A DNA stretch of 64,000 nt from Dermanyssus gallinae (GCA_003439945.1 QVRM01000425.1:1-64000); one strand, 5' to 3'; shown: positions 44,140-57,236, counted from the stretch's first letter. The notes: generated by a model not told the origin, from the letters alone. Translations and numbers: made by a program.

Positions 44140-44600
44140 TTACTAAATAACTTGTTGTTGTTATTGTCGTAGCAGGTTTTGTTGTAGTTGTCTTAGTTGT
44201 AGCAGTTGCTGTGGCTCTTGTTGTTGTTGCTGCAGTTGCTGTGGCTCTTGTTATTGTAGCAGTTGTTGTGGTTGTTGCTAAAAAACTTGTTATTGATCTT
44301 GTTTATTGTTGTTGTTGTAACGGCTTTGTGATTGTAGAAGCAGTTGTTGTGCTTATGTGTGTGTCGTTGTTGCTAAAGAACTTGCTTATAATAACGTTAG
44401 AACAGTTTTTGTTGTGGTTGTTACTAAAGAACTTGGTGTCGATATTGTCTGTTGTTGTGGTTGTTGTTAACGAACTGGTTGTTGTAGTTGCTTCTCCTGT
44501 TTCTGCTGCTGCTGTTGTTGTTGTATCAACAGAAGCAGCAGCGGCAGCAGCAGCAGCAGCAATCAGCAATCGAATCGCAGCGGGTGCTTTTATGCTGTTA
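44140..44600. repeat. GTT/GCA-rich trinucleotide block
   Basis: Long imperfect GTT and GCA repeats within the copy-B-specific segment 44045-44925. Both strands are open for over 120 codons (poly-Val/Leu and poly-Thr/Ala) purely because of the repeat. Confidence 0.8.
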
Positions 44601-46132
44601 TGCGACCTTTGCATTTGCTGAACTTCAACAACGTCAAAGCACCTCACTCTCCACCTCGACTCGTCTCGGTAACTCGACCGGTCGCGTCCCATGTATGAGC
44701 CCGCGGTGATGAACCACGACCGTGGTGAGGATGCGGCCGAGACAAGTTACTCGCCCGACTCGTCTGCTCATTCATGCGGCCCCCTTTCCCCGCTCGCCCT
44801 AGTTAGTCGTTAACTTCACTTCAGTCGCGTGCCAGCCACTCAGGCGATCAGAACGACGATCAGAAACGCTCAGATCTTCACTCACTCACTCACCGCCTTA
44901 CACTGCGTGCGCCATCGGCAGGCATTCGCTTTCATTAACAACTGCCACCACGGCTTCGGATACAACGGAGTGTAGTCAACTAGGTAACAACTACAATGAC
45001 TTTATACGACGGCCGACGTAGAAACAATGAGAAGCGCTCAACGAAGTTCACCTCGCTGTTCATGGTCGACGTGCGGTTTCCGTCCAGCAATATATTCGGT
45101 ACCTACATACATACGTACGTACGCATGCGCGGCAACGTGCGCCATACGCAAATGTATGTAATGTGCATATTTCGACTAAAACAAGATTAAATCTGCCGGA
45201 ACTTCACCGAACACGGGCTTCAGGCTCAATTTTGAACAGCCTACAGGGATGTAGCGTCATAGCACATACGCTCATGTTCATAGATAGTATCGACGACGTG
45301 TACAAACAATCCGAAATTACGCAGATGAATACTTTCTACTAGGGTTCCCCAACATCTCAAGTACTATGCGGATCTGAAGGCTATATTGATTTATCCATTC
45401 TTTGGTGAAAATGTTTCTTACTCAAGTTCACGTTTGTTTTGCCAATGGCGAAAGAAACGTAAAGAGGGAGAACTTTTTTTCTTTCTAGCAGCCAACAAAC
45501 GTCTTACGCCTGGCTTTTAGGACAGTCTTATATATTTAACGATTTCCGAAACTACGCCAATGTACGTCCGTTTGACATACCACATCCACATGTATATTTT
45601 TTCTATATACATTTTTTATGCTTGTTCTCTAGCAGCGTTTTCTACGGATGAACAAGCGAGCCTTTTGAGGCACTTTTGCGTTAGAACAGTACCCATGTTG
45701 CAGTCTACGAGCTACGGCATCATATTTGCCTCGCTAACCAATATTGCTCCATGGGTCATTCAGCGCATACACATACATAAATGGATATAGATCTCAATAA
45801 TTGATTGAGATATAAATCTCTATGATTGATTGATTCATTGTTCGCTTTTTTATACATGCCAAGCAAACACGGTGCTTAACACGGTGCTAAGAATATGGAA
45901 AGAAAAATAAATCATATGTATTAGATGTTCCAGTGCTGCGTACACGGGCTTTCAGCCTTACGAACTACACGACTATAATGTTGTAATACACATAAGATAC
46001 TGTAAATAAAACGCACTTAAAAAAAAAATTAATCAATCATAGAGATTTATGGTAGAAGTTTATATGTATGTATATATATATATATATTTACACTGAAAAA
46101 TGAAATAATAAAAATGCTACATAAGCATAAAC

Positions 46133-46135
<3 letters not shown>

Positions 46136-46171
<36 letters not shown>
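46136..46171. repeat. (TA)n microsatellite
   Basis: 36-bp TA array equivalent to 8231-8266. Confidence 0.9.
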
Positions 46172-46173
<2 letters not shown>

Positions 46174-47204
46174 CACATGCATTAGCTGATCCCGATTTTC
46201 CTCGCCTAAGTTCCAAAGAATAATGCCTTTCTCCACCACAAGGGAAGAGATGCGGCAACGGAGATATCGTTAGCTCCCGACTGAGCGACTTCAAATCATC
46301 AGCGTGTTCTTCAAGCCGCTCTGCTCGTTTGCGGTGCTCTTCAAATATCAAATACAAGTTATTCGGTGAATACTTCGGTGAATCTCCAGTCGCGCCAATG
46401 TGAACCCATTTAGCCCGAAACGATTAGCAACAGGCATACGCCTGACAGTTACATAACTACACATGCCCGATTTTACTGTCGTTGTGGTTGTTTTTCTTGT
46501 TGTTGCTGTTGTTGTTGCTTCTGTTGTTGTTGTTGTTGTTGCTGCTTCTGTTGTTGTTGCTGCTGCTGCTGCTGCTGCCGCCGGAGCTGTTTGCTGTTCA
46601 TTGATATAGCAAACGTGTTTGGCGACCGACCAAATTCCCGGAGACAAACACCGAGTCTCCAACAGCGAATCTGCAGGGCAGACGAGCAATGCGACCTTTG
46701 GTGGGCGTCGATGCTCTCCTAAGATTCGCTGATATTAGTTAGTTACCGGCAGCTTGCCAGCAGTATGAGCACGATGCGGGCGAACCGCTTCTAGACGATG
46801 AAGCGCAGCCAAACGAATTGTGCCGGAAATGTGCTTAGATCTGTTTCCCCTCTGCAAGGTGGGACAACGTAGCTCTCTTGCTCGGCTTTCTCTGTATCAG
46901 TGTCCAGTCGCTGTCGCTCCGCAGCGCCCATCTGCTCTACTCAGACTTGTGTGCGTTGGTGATATCGTTCTAAATGAATCCGAAAGAGTCTAAACAAACA
47001 CTAGAACACATACACTCTCGCGAATGGGTCGACGGCAAAGTGCTCTTCTAGACACTCATCTCGTCGAGTAGACCCTGTAGTGAGCAGACACCGTGCGGCC
47101 GACGGGGAATCGCCACTAATGCTGAAAGTTGAGCTCGGCTTCACCGTCGCTTGTAAGGCTCGAGCGCAACTAAGGCTCAAAGGTTCATACTCGATACGAG
47201 TACC

Positions 47205-47391
47205 ATGCGGCGTGTGGTAGAACTTGGCCGCGGCAACCACCGGGGCCGCAGCTTCGGTGCTGTACTCGCTGTGGTTGTCTTTGGTATCATCTGGATTAAT
47301 GCCACCCTTATCTTGCCATTAGCAGATTGTGCCAACACTTTTGCAGTGCTGGATACCGCACAAGGTCTAGACCCGCCAAGTACTGGAGTTC
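47205..47391 (+). CDS. Carbonic anhydrase exon 1, duplicate copy B
   Basis: Duplicate of 9238-9424 with the same ATG, length (187 bp) and donor TTC/GTAAGT. Five nucleotide differences give Leu to Phe, Pro to Leu and Ile to Thr changes; the signal peptide character and open frame are kept. Its phase fits the duplicated exon 2 at 60359, 13 kb downstream. The opposite-strand frame open in copy A has acquired a stop here, which argues that the plus strand is the coding one. Whether a full second gene exists depends on exons beyond the window. Confidence 0.55.
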
Positions 47392-48357
47392 GTAAGTACC
47401 ATCAAACACTGTTTACAGTTACTAGTTGTCTATTACATACCCGGTTTGCCCGGTCGGACACAACACCTCCAAGAAGGCCCGAAGCGATAACTAGGTAACA
47501 AGCTGTTACCTCTTAGATACTAAAGCTAAGCTAGAATAGTAGCGACACAACAAAAAGCGCCGCCGAATATTCGAAACTTGACTTCTACCTATCAAAGCCG
47601 TCACTGTCACATTGGTAGAGTGCTAATCCGCCACCATTTCACTGCGTTGTACTTTCGTTTCGTACTGGGAAGAAAGTACTGGAAAACTATGGGTCTAAGC
47701 CAACTCGGTGTATTTCTACATCTCGCACTCCTCTGGGGGGACGGCAGTCCACGTATTAAAACCATACCGCTGCGAGTCAGCGGCCATGCTGCTACAAGGA
47801 CTGTTTGGGAAACCCTAGATATCTCAACATGTACAGACCTCGGTACATTGAAGATATACGTGGTCGTATCCAAGTCCCCAATAGTTCTAAACCCGTAGGG
47901 GACGGAGGATGGTCTAGAATTAAAAACAACCTCCTTACCAATGTTTTAATTGCCCTCAGCCAAGGTATAACGTCCCTGAGACTGCTTTTTGCATTGCTTT
48001 CTAGACTATTCCTTATAGCACAAGTTAGCTCGCCAAGACAATAACAAACTTACTATATATAGGATGCGCCAGTTAAATCAAGATCAACTGTGGCCTCTAG
48101 TCAAATAGTCATGTTTTGCTATTAGGTCACCTAGAATGATGAGTTTGAAGTTCTTATGTTCAGCAACTCTCTGTGCGTCTGTTTATTCAATGTATCTGCC
48201 GTTTGCTTAAATAACCTTCAAGCCAAGGCCGAAACTGCCTGCAGGCCCGCCGCATCGTGTCCGGGATAATTTCTCAAATGCTAACGAAATGGCAGTGTGC
48301 AGTGATGAAGTGTTAGGGTATGAAGACTTGTTAGAGCCTCGCTCAACATGCGAGGCT

Positions 48358-48403
48358 GTCGTCCAACCAGTTTTGCCATTTAGCGCAAAACTGGTTGGAC
48401 GAC
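48358..48403. repeat. 19-bp hairpin created in copy B
   Basis: Perfect inverted arms 48358-48376 and 48385-48403 (GTCGTCCAACCAGTTTTGC) with an 8-nt loop. Copy A has only the right arm (at about 10570-10588) and an extra stretch of roughly 160 bp to its left. Confidence 0.85.
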
Positions 48404-48663
48404 GATTTGGACATGTTCTAGCCAAAATACTTTTGGCCATCAAACACTTCATCATAGCGCACACTTGCTATTTTGTTAGCATTTAGGCAATTATCGCGGG
48501 ACACGGTGCAAAGAACCGGTGTGCAGTTTCGATCTTGGCTTGAAGCAGTTATTGAACTAAGCGGCGGATAACATTGAGTAAGCGTATACGCAAAATTGCT
48601 GAATACGACGAGTCAAAACTCCTCATCCTAGGTGCCCAAATAGCAAACATAAGACAAGTTTAT

Positions 48664-48665
<2 letters not shown>

Positions 48666-48708
<43 letters not shown>

Positions 48709-48970
48709 GTCATGGTTTGGGTAACTTTATTTGTGCTATGAGGTATAGCAGTGGATTCCATCCCGGATATATGGTCGAGCCTCGAAAAGACGGTTTGCTA
48801 TTTCCGCTGAATGAAGGGAAGAGAACGATGGACAAGTTTCGGCCTCCACAAGCAGTGACATGGAATCAATTACACCGCTATTTATAACTTCCGTCAAGCA
48901 GAATGGCATAATTTCCGGATGAAGCATACGCAGCCAACCATAAGCTAAACATAAGCTTTTTTATTTTACG

Positions 48971-49001
<31 letters not shown>

Positions 49002-49022
49002 TGACGTGAGTTCGGTCGTACT

Positions 49023-49052
<30 letters not shown>
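48666..49052. repeat. Cluster of (TA)n arrays
   Basis: TA arrays at 48666-48705, 48969-48996 and 49021-49050; the first matches 10841-10880. Confidence 0.9.
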
Positions 49053-49057
<5 letters not shown>

Positions 49058-49542
49058 TATGATACTGCATCTTATATATACATAGTATTTTATACGGAAA
49101 ATAAATCGTTCTATATAAGTGTATACGTATATTCATACATACGTGCATCTATATTGAGTATACAGCCTTGAGTACGCGTATCTTGAGGATAATTGTGCAG
49201 CTCTAACGACGACCACATTGTAACGATAGAAATACGCGATTAAATTAAAATACGAACGCGGTTGAACGGGGAACAGGTTTATGTTTTTTGGGATTGTAAA
49301 TTGGACGCGTGACTGGCGATCACGATTGAATGATACTTTAAGCTCTTATATGATGTTTGAAATAACTTGTCGTCATTTGTCGCCAGCTGTGCGATTGTAC
49401 TACATGGTACACAATAGCCACGACTATAGCCACTGTTTTTATTACAGCTCATGTTCGATCTGGTTAGAGGTCACCCGAAACACGTTTGGCAATACTAGCT
49501 CACTATTGGGACATGTGCTTAGGACAAGGTTAAATATATATA
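49053..49542. other. Copy-B-specific sequence, no gene
   Basis: Has no counterpart in copy A, where the endonuclease-type LINE fragment sits. Nothing recognised. Confidence 0.5.
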
Positions 49543-51032
49543 CAGTCCGCGAAAATAGTATACAGCCACCCTTTTTTGTGTTTTAAACTTTTTGTTTTAC
49601 TTTTGCCACACGCATTTATTGTAATCAATCGTGCAAAGACTACAGTGATACATGCTCATAGAGTAACAGCGGAGACTTCCATCGACATTTGGGGTTTCGA
49701 ATTACTCTGAAACACGGGATCTCTGTAGTTCACACAGCTATACCGCAAATAGATGATACAACCACTAACAAGATGCATGTCTTAGCGAGTGAATTTAATG
49801 GAATAACCACGTTTGGGCTCATTTTACGACTTGGCAGAAACAAAGGTAGACCTCCTACTAGAAGTTTTTTTCCGTGTTGATACGAAGGGCGTAGGCCGGC
49901 GCCTCGCGAGTAACGAAACGGTCCAAATCAAGGCTTTTAAAAGCCTCTCGAATCGCGAAATTTCCCCGTCGATTGGGGCGTTGTCTCCAAGTAGTGAGCG
50001 ACTTTGTGAATTTAGGTGACGCCGTAACAAAAGAGTTCCGGACAACCAAATGCCATTTCGGAACGACGCAAGCGTGCAATTCTAAAGAAAGCGTCGAACT
50101 CTGCGCTCTTGACAAAGACAATTGCGGCGGCGGCTGGTGTGCAAGCGAACGTGCAAAATGTGCAAAACCCCCTCAGGAAAACACATTGGCTCACGAGAAA
50201 AGACACAAGAGAAAACCACAATTGACCGCTGAGCATCAGAAAGCTCGTCTCGACTTCGCCCATGACACAATGTCATGGGCCAATGAATGGCACAGAGAGC
50301 TCGTTTCGGGTGAAAAGTTTCACTTTAATGGACCGGATGGATTTAACTATTGTTTCCACGATGTGCGCAAGGAAAAACGAATTTTGTCAAAACGACACTC
50401 AAGTGGCGGTCCGGTGATGATCTCGGCCGCCGTCGATTGTGTTTGTAGACGACCGTGTTAATTCGACGCGCTATAGGGATCTACTAGAAAAGCAATCGGC
50501 GCATTGTTTGCTGATGGGAGGGCCTCACTTCGCTTTTCAACACAGTAGCGCCCCGATTCACACCGCCAGGCTAGACGGATACTGGTTCGAACAACGTCAC
50601 ATTGAGATCCTACTCTGCCCTGTAGTCGCATCAGATCCTAATATCATTGATAATGTGTGGGGCTGGCTTGCTCGAAAGGTTTGCACCAACGGAAACAAAT
50701 TTCAAATCAGGTAAAACTAAAAGAAGCAATTATGAAGGTCTGGAGCGAGCTCTCACAGGACGTCATCCAAAACTGGTTCAACCCTATACCAAACCGCATT
50801 TTGCGGTTATCTGACTTAACGGAAAGTTCACTAAGTATTAGGTATAGTTGCTGGATGCACTCAATGTGTCTGCCTTCGTTTCCGTCGAGCCGCGAAATGA
50901 GCCCAAATGTCGTTATTCCGCTTAATATGTACACTCGCTAAGACATGCATCTTGCTAGTGGCTGTATTATTTATTCGCGGTGCAGCTCTGTCAAACATAG
51001 ATATCTCGTATTTCAAAGTAACTCGATAAACT
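49543..51032 (+). mobile_element. Tc1/Tc3-like transposon with long inverted repeats, copy B
   Basis: The 5' end CAGTCCGCGAAAATAGTA follows TATA. A long terminal inverted repeat includes 49645-49860 and pairs with 50866-51032 (for example AAGATGCATGTCTTAGCGAG against CTCGCTAAGACATGCATCTT, and GTTTGGGCTCATTTT against AAATGAGCCCAAAT). The 3' outer part is lost here but present to 14385 in copy A. If the two copies are combined the repeat is at least about 210 bp and perhaps over 300 bp. Confidence 0.88.
49973..50850 (+). pseudogene. Tc1-like transposase, copy B, inactivated
   Basis: Lacks the MITE of copy A. Blocks: CHFGTTQACN (frameshifted HTH), KRKPQLTAEHQKARLDFAHD, LVSGEKFHFNGPDGFNY (usual SDEK is SGEK), HDVRKEKRILSKRHSSGG, then after a frameshift FQHSSAPIHTARL (usual HDN is HSS) and DPNIIDNVWGWLARKV (usual E is D), KVWSELSQDVI. 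Loss of catalytic residues plus frameshifts make it inactive. Confidence 0.88.
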
Positions 51033-51224
51033 CGCGCACATGCACCGCAAAATGCAAGCATAGTGTGATACTTTTAATATGTTTTAATTAAATGCTCGTT
51101 AGTTTATTTCATTTTATTTAGCTCAAATGGTGTATATTTTTGGTACAGACCTACGGAAAGTAACTAGAATTATTGATGCCAACAACACTTAACTGAACTG
51201 CTGAGATGGCCAAAATAGTTAATA

Positions 51225-52400
51225 AAAAATGTGCAACAATGCGTTCTAGAACAGACTACAATTATAAAAATAACCAACTTAACTCACATATCCAAGGTGT
51301 TCCCACTGAAAAATTCCGTTCAGCCAGATTTCCCCGAGCCAATCATACTAAGTGAAGTAAACTTAAAGCAAACTGGGCGGCTATCAAGCACATATTTCCG
51401 GCAAGTTTATCAGCTCTACACAATCTACATACAAAATATTTGGCAGCCATGCTCAACCAAATTAAAATATGCAATAATTACACTTTGATATAATCAAGAA
51501 AATCACCATGAAGCTATTAACCTAGCTATCAACTTAATAGATGCGTTCCATTCGTGGCGAAACTACTCGCATCACCATGTTCCCCGCACATTAGTACACC
51601 AGAAGGTACAAGGCTTTCACAAACACTATTTTATATTTATTAACTCTTTCCTAAAGGCTATTGAACAAAACGCTATCGCATTTGCCGATGACATAACGTT
51701 CCTTTGCCCCCCTTACGTACAAAATCGGACTTGCGACATTGAGTACGCAAACGGCCAACTTAAACATATTCGAATTGGTACTCAAAGCGCAGACTAAGTT
51801 TAAAATTTAAAAATATGCAAATGTTAATTTGTATTTTTTATCCGGTCAGCGATACCTAAACTCGATAATATTGTACTAATCAACAAGCTTTTGTGTATTG
51901 TTTATATATTTAGCAGTGCCATGCTGGAGGCGCTCGGTGAGCATGGTCTGTGGGTCTGTTCCGATCCCACAATCCCAACGTACGTCACAGACTTACTGGG
52001 CCTCGGAGACACTCGCCATTCCCCATCACCACTTCCACACGAGCATTCGGAACTCATATCGGCAAACACATCGTTAAAAGCATTTTAGCTATGTTAACGA
52101 TGCCAAGTTCCCTGAAGTCCCTCGCTACTGCAAAAGTTTTGTTTAACATGAACGTTGCCTCACTTGTGCCATACGGCATCATCCTGATTCGACAGGACAA
52201 TCGGGCGGATGGAAGATTGCCGCGTTTTATCCTGTCTCTCCGCCGCTTTTGAAGAGTTTAGGAGACGCTTCCTCAAGACGATGTGAGAAGTGCCTAGCGA
52301 TTTCTACAATACACAGGCAATGAGGTCACACTCCTGGAAGGACTTCCTACAAGAGTTTCGTCGCCTGGTCACGCGATAAGCTATTTATGCTTCCGTCACA
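51225..52400 (+). pseudogene. Decayed non-LTR remnants, copy B
   Basis: Duplicate of 14430-15650. RT motif C survives in AIAFADDITFLC, EN-like block EHGLWVCSDPTIPTYVTD, and linker block SWKDFLQEFRRLV. More frameshifted than copy A. Confidence 0.45.
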
Positions 52401-52711
52401 AGCTCTGAAGACGTCAGATTTTTTTATGCGCCGGAGGAGTGGCTGTATATGCAAATGCTGCATTGAGGGGTGTGCACTGTATAATTTTGATACTTACCAA
52501 GCTTCGGCTTTCAGATTTAACATTTTATTTTGTATCCAACGCCAACAGAAATCACCGTAACACCTCTTACGATTCTCAACACGTACCGCAACTATAAACT
52601 TAAATCGGCTGACATGGCCATACCGAACGTATGGAACGCTTATGATATTGAGTTAAGGAAATATACATCATCTAAATGATACAAAGAAAGATGGCGCAAA
52701 AAATCACTGCG

Positions 52712-52918
52712 TAGACTTTTTTTTTTAGATTTCCCGTAAGGCAATTGCCCGTGTACGGATTTTTTGTGTCATGGCTAAGTTTACTCCACTCCGTCATTTA
52801 CCTTGTCTAAATTGGAAACCATGCAAACCAATTTAAGAGTAGCCGGTGTGGGTCTCGAACCCGGTACTCCCGAATGCCAGGCAAATGCTTTGCCACTAAG
52901 CCACCTTGCTCGGTAATA
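52712..52918 (-). repeat. tRNA-derived SINE inserted in copy B
   Basis: Minus strand: A box GGTGGCTTAGTGG, B box GGTTCGAGACCC, body with CATGGTTTCCAATTTAGAC and an A-rich 3' tail (the T run at 52718-52728). Copy A lacks it near 15917, so it inserted after the duplication or was cleanly absent from A. Same family as 33905-34136. Confidence 0.9.
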
Positions 52919-53369
52919 TATCGATAAATAAAACAATTTAAGCATATGCCGGTGATTGTAATTCGATATTAAGTGCGATGGACTAAGAATAGCTAGGGGA
53001 AAACCGTGAAATAACGAGGATACACATTCACACCTCAAAATTGCTCTAACACATATATTATTATTATTCCATTCAGTTTAAACAGAATACCCACAGAATA
53101 CCAATATTTTTATAGAAAACTGGAATGATAAGTGCTGCGATATTTGAAACACGAATCTTCTATAGGGAGCGTTTGTTTGAAAAATAACCTGTTTTAAACT
53201 AAGCATATTTGAATAAAATGATACACTTTAAACATACGGTTGTTTTCATAATCATTTGACTGCTTCATCATTTCGGCGAGAAAAGGACGACGATTTGCGC
53301 TCGAGCAGTGCTGTGCATTCCACTCTACAGTATTAATTTTTAGTGCTGAAACCTCTCAGCATTAATATG

Positions 53370-55160
53370 GGGGATTACGGGAATCGTAATGTACATGCGT
53401 CAACACAGCCAGTGACTAGTGTGGGGCTCACAAACCCACTAACACCCGCCTCCCCCCCACTCTCAGGGAACGGTAACTGCTGGGCATCGCTTCGTGTCCA
53501 CGGGAGTGGCCTTTGCCTCTCCTCCCTACTCCAGCCTTCCTACAGTCGCCCCGGCCCGCTTTGGTGCGGGGCGGCGACTTCAAGAAGGCCGTTAGCACCT
53601 TCCGCAGCCCGTCCGCCTGCGGGTGCATCGAGAATCATCACATGGGGAATCCTTTGCTGTATTTACCTTGCCTGGTCCGCCTGCCTATCACCCACCCGCT
53701 TCCCGTCTACAGATTCCGCCTCTCGACCGGAGCCTGACTGGACGCTAAAACGAGCTCTCCTGGCAGTCTTTTTGACCACCTTCGCAGACATGATCGCATC
53801 AAAGTGGGCAATACCTTCTCTCCAGGCCGCAGAAGTCATCATATGGGTGACGACATCGCTGACCGGTTGGCCTTGCACAGCGGCCGCCCCCACGTCCCTG
53901 CGCTTCCCGGAGGGCCCTACAATGCAGAACAGTGTGCTCTACATCATCCGGCTCCCCCGAGTCGCATAGTACGCAGGAGTCGACTTGGGATTTGTTAATC
54001 TTAACCATATACGTCTCAAATTGACCGTGGCCGGTCAGCACCTAAGACGCATTATTAGATAGCTTGCCATGTCTGCAGTCGTACCATTGCCGTAGGTCCG
54101 GGAACAGACTTTTGGTTCAGCGACCCTTGGTGACCTCCCCAGGAGCTGCTGCCCTCACCCATTCTTTCTGCCAAAAGTCCAAAGTAGCTGATTTGGCCCG
54201 TGTGGGCTCTAGATCACCGCCCAGCGCTCGTTCTGCTCGCTCCCCGGCAGCTCCTCCGGCGATCCCATGGCAGCACCTTGGACACGACGAGTAGGGCCTC
54301 AGTCGACACGATACGGTATGCGCGGCAGACCCTTATGGCCACCGGCCGTTGCGCCAACCTCAGCTTCTTGCTGTTGCATGCCGTCCTAAGTGCCCTGTCT
54401 GCCCATGCCGGTGCTCCGTGAAGGGCGGCGGATTCGGCAACAGTTGCCAAAAGGCGGCGCTTTTCTTCTCCAACTCCACTGACTCTTGGCATCAGGCGCG
54501 CCAGATTGCTGGCCACCTTTCGGGCCTTTGTTGACATGTGCTGTATGTGCGCTGCGGCAGTCAGTCCTTTGTATCACCCCGAGGTACTTTGCCTTTTTTC
54601 ACAAAACAATTGAATGACCTGCTACTTCGACCTGTATGTTTTTGGTCCTGTTTCTGCCTGTTAGGTATAGCGCCTCAGTCTGGTGCGGTGCAAGTTTTGA
54701 GGATTGGTCTTCCATCCACTCTGTCACCATCAGCAAGGCCTTATTGGCGGCTGACTCTAGTGCTCGCGTACTACGGGCCGTGACCAGAAGGGCCAAGTCG
54801 CCTCCATAACCGACCATCTCGACACCCCTAGGCAGACCCTGCAGCTTGAGAACCCCGTCATTCGGGATCAGGAACACGCCCCTCTCTGAGAAGCCTGTTG
54901 GCCAGGGTCTGAAAGACATTTGGCCAGCGCTTCACTAGCAGCATCGCCGCTCCAGGGGAAACTCCGTCCGGGCCGGGTGCCTTTCCGGGTGTCAACCTTT
55001 TCCTTGCTCGCTCGACCTCATCTAACGTTACCTCCGAATTGTCATCCGGGGCAACCAGAAACTCCTCCTCACCGGATGGCCCGGAAAGAGATAGCGAACC
55101 GTACTGTACAGTACTTGGCACACCTCTGCAAGCAGACACTGTGCTACTTTTTTGTGTACT
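53370..55160 (-). pseudogene. R1/I-group-like reverse transcriptase, copy B
   Basis: Duplicate of 16386-18660 with a deletion removing most of the RT fingers and palm between 54860 and 54900. Retains [19 protein letters not shown], motif C region VGYGGDLALLV (again YGGD), the post-RT block, and CVLCDSGEPDDVEHTVLHC. More frameshifts than copy A. Confidence 0.85.
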
Positions 55161-55245
55161 CGTATGCTGTATGCAAAACGTCTCACGTCGTTCATGTGAC
55201 GACTTCTGCGCCATCCGACATCCTTGGGAGCCAAAACCAGAGTGC

Positions 55246-55266
55246 AATATATATATATAAATATAA

Positions 55267-55338
<72 letters not shown>

Positions 55339-55341
55339 AAT

Positions 55342-55407
<66 letters not shown>

Positions 55408-55415
55408 ATATATAT
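55246..55415. repeat. Long (TA)n array at 5' side of R4-like copy C
   Basis: About 170 bp of TA with occasional AA or TT interruptions, the longest array in the window. Confidence 0.95.
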
Positions 55416-57236
55416 GAGTGAGTCATGACTCCGTCCTGTGGTCACTCCGGACTCGCGGATACCCGGAGGTATTCATTAACTATATCGAACGCTTGTACCT
55501 CTCATCTAAAACTCTCATAGAATTTGGACAAGAGTGTCGCACATTTCGGCCAACTAGGGGTGTTAGACAGGGAGATCCTCTGCCCCCCCTCTTATTTAAT
55601 CTAGTTCTCGACGACATTCTTTCAAAATTAGACAAAACTAATATCGGGTACCAACTTACTGATAACTTCCGCCTTATGGGCTTAGCCTTTGCGGATGATC
55701 TCATCCTCCTAGCCTCCACGAAATCCACTCTCCAACGGCTCCTTAATATTGCGGACCCACTTTTGAAATCCCGAGGCCTTGAAATTAATACTAATAAAAG
55801 CTTTACTATCTCCCACCTATTTAATAGGAAGGAAGGTAAAGGTTTTATCAATACCGTACCAGAATTTAACGAGAGAGGAGATCGGCAATTGCCAGCTAAA
55901 GGTATGAGCGATCGATGGAGATATCTTGGAGTCGACTTTGACAGCAATGGCAGAGTTGACTCCACCAGGGATATACTCCTTAATTTACTCAACATACTCA
56001 CGATAGCTCCCCTTAAACCCCATCAAAGACTCATATTTTTGAAAGACTTTCTCATTCCCCGTCTCCTATATAAACTGGTCTCCGGTCCCAGACCATCTTA
56101 CGCACTCCTTAGTGATCTAGATAAAGAGATCAGAAAGGTTGTTAAGTCTAAATGGCTTAAGCTCGAAAACTCGGTGCCGAACGCCTACCTGTACACGCAC
56201 ACAGCACACGGCGGTCTGGACATCCCCTGCCTCCAAACATTCATTCCCAGACTCCGCCTCTCCCGCCTGACAGCACTACAACACTCCACGCACCTTGGGG
56301 TACAATGGATGCTAACCACCGAGCACTTTAAAAAATATCTTGCGAAAACAAGACTTCTTTGGAACCTCCATTAAGACCGCTACACAAGAGACCGACTACT
56401 GGTCTCAACAACTACACAAGACGTTCGATGGGGCACATTTTAAAAAAAAGCACACGAAACGCCATTTGTACATTACTGGATTAAGGGTATGCCCTACCTA
56501 TCTGGTAAGGAGTATTTAAACTTACTAAAGTTCAGGATCAACGCACTACCAACGCGTGCCAGATTGGCCAGGGGACGCCCGGGCTACAACAAACGTTGTA
56601 GGCACGGGTGTCATGCGCCTGAGACGTTGGCTCATGTCGCTCAGATGTGCGATACAACACACAAACAAACCATAAAGAGACATGACGACGTCTGTGATCG
56701 CGTGGCGCGTCTTCTCCGCGAAAGGGGTCATGAGGTGGTTCGTGAGCGAGTATTCCGTCGACCGGGCGCACCGGGTCTAAATCCCGACCTCGTAATAACA
56801 ACACCTACCGAGGTCTGGGTTTTAGATGCCGATGTTTGCGGCCCGAACCGGGACCTGGCAAAAGCACGGCAAGACAAGATCGCCAAATATGACGTCGAGT
56901 TCCTAAGAGCGGCGCTCCCCGACCCGCAAAAACCTCGCAGATTCGGATCCATCACTATCTCTATGAGTGGTGTATGGGACTCCGAATCTGCGAGGACGCT
57001 CTTGGGGCTCGGCGTCACGAAGAGGAATCTTATGGATCTCACCGTTTTAACTTTGCAAGGAACCTTGAGGATATACCGCTCGCACCGGGTCCATAAGAGC
57101 GGGGGCTACCATCAAGCAAGGACACGGACAACTGACTCTTAACTTCACGTGACACCTTTTTACCACCATTTTTATTAAGGCGAGCACTGCCGAGTGTGCA
57201 AACGTATTGTAAATGATTAATAAATCATCACAATAT
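55416..57236 (+). mobile_element. R4-like retrotransposon copy C, 5' truncated
   Basis: Starts in RT at GAGTGAGTCATGACTCC directly after a TA array and ends AATATTTTCT followed by TATATATATA. The 3' end is the same as in copy 1. Lacks zinc fingers and the first part of RT. 5' truncation is the usual outcome of target-primed reverse transcription. Confidence 0.9.
55418..57142 (+). pseudogene. R4-like RT/endonuclease, copy C
   Basis: Frame 55418-56374 gives GVRQGDPLPPLLFNLVLDD, FADDLILLASTKS and LGVDFDSNGRVDS without the nonsense mutation of copy 1. A deletion near 56362 shifts frame. From 56489 to 57142 the intact C terminus reads YNKRCRHGCHAPETLAHV, AQMC, completing a C-x3-C-x7-H-x4-C knuckle, then LNPDLVITTPTEVWVLDADV, KIAKYDVEFLRAALPDPQK and ends HQARTRTTDS. 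This is the best endonuclease sequence of the family in the window. Confidence 0.9.

Noticed and set aside
44211..44692. Val/Leu-rich and Thr/Ala-rich frames on opposite strands
   Set aside because: Both arise from the same trinucleotide repeats and are not conserved in copy A.
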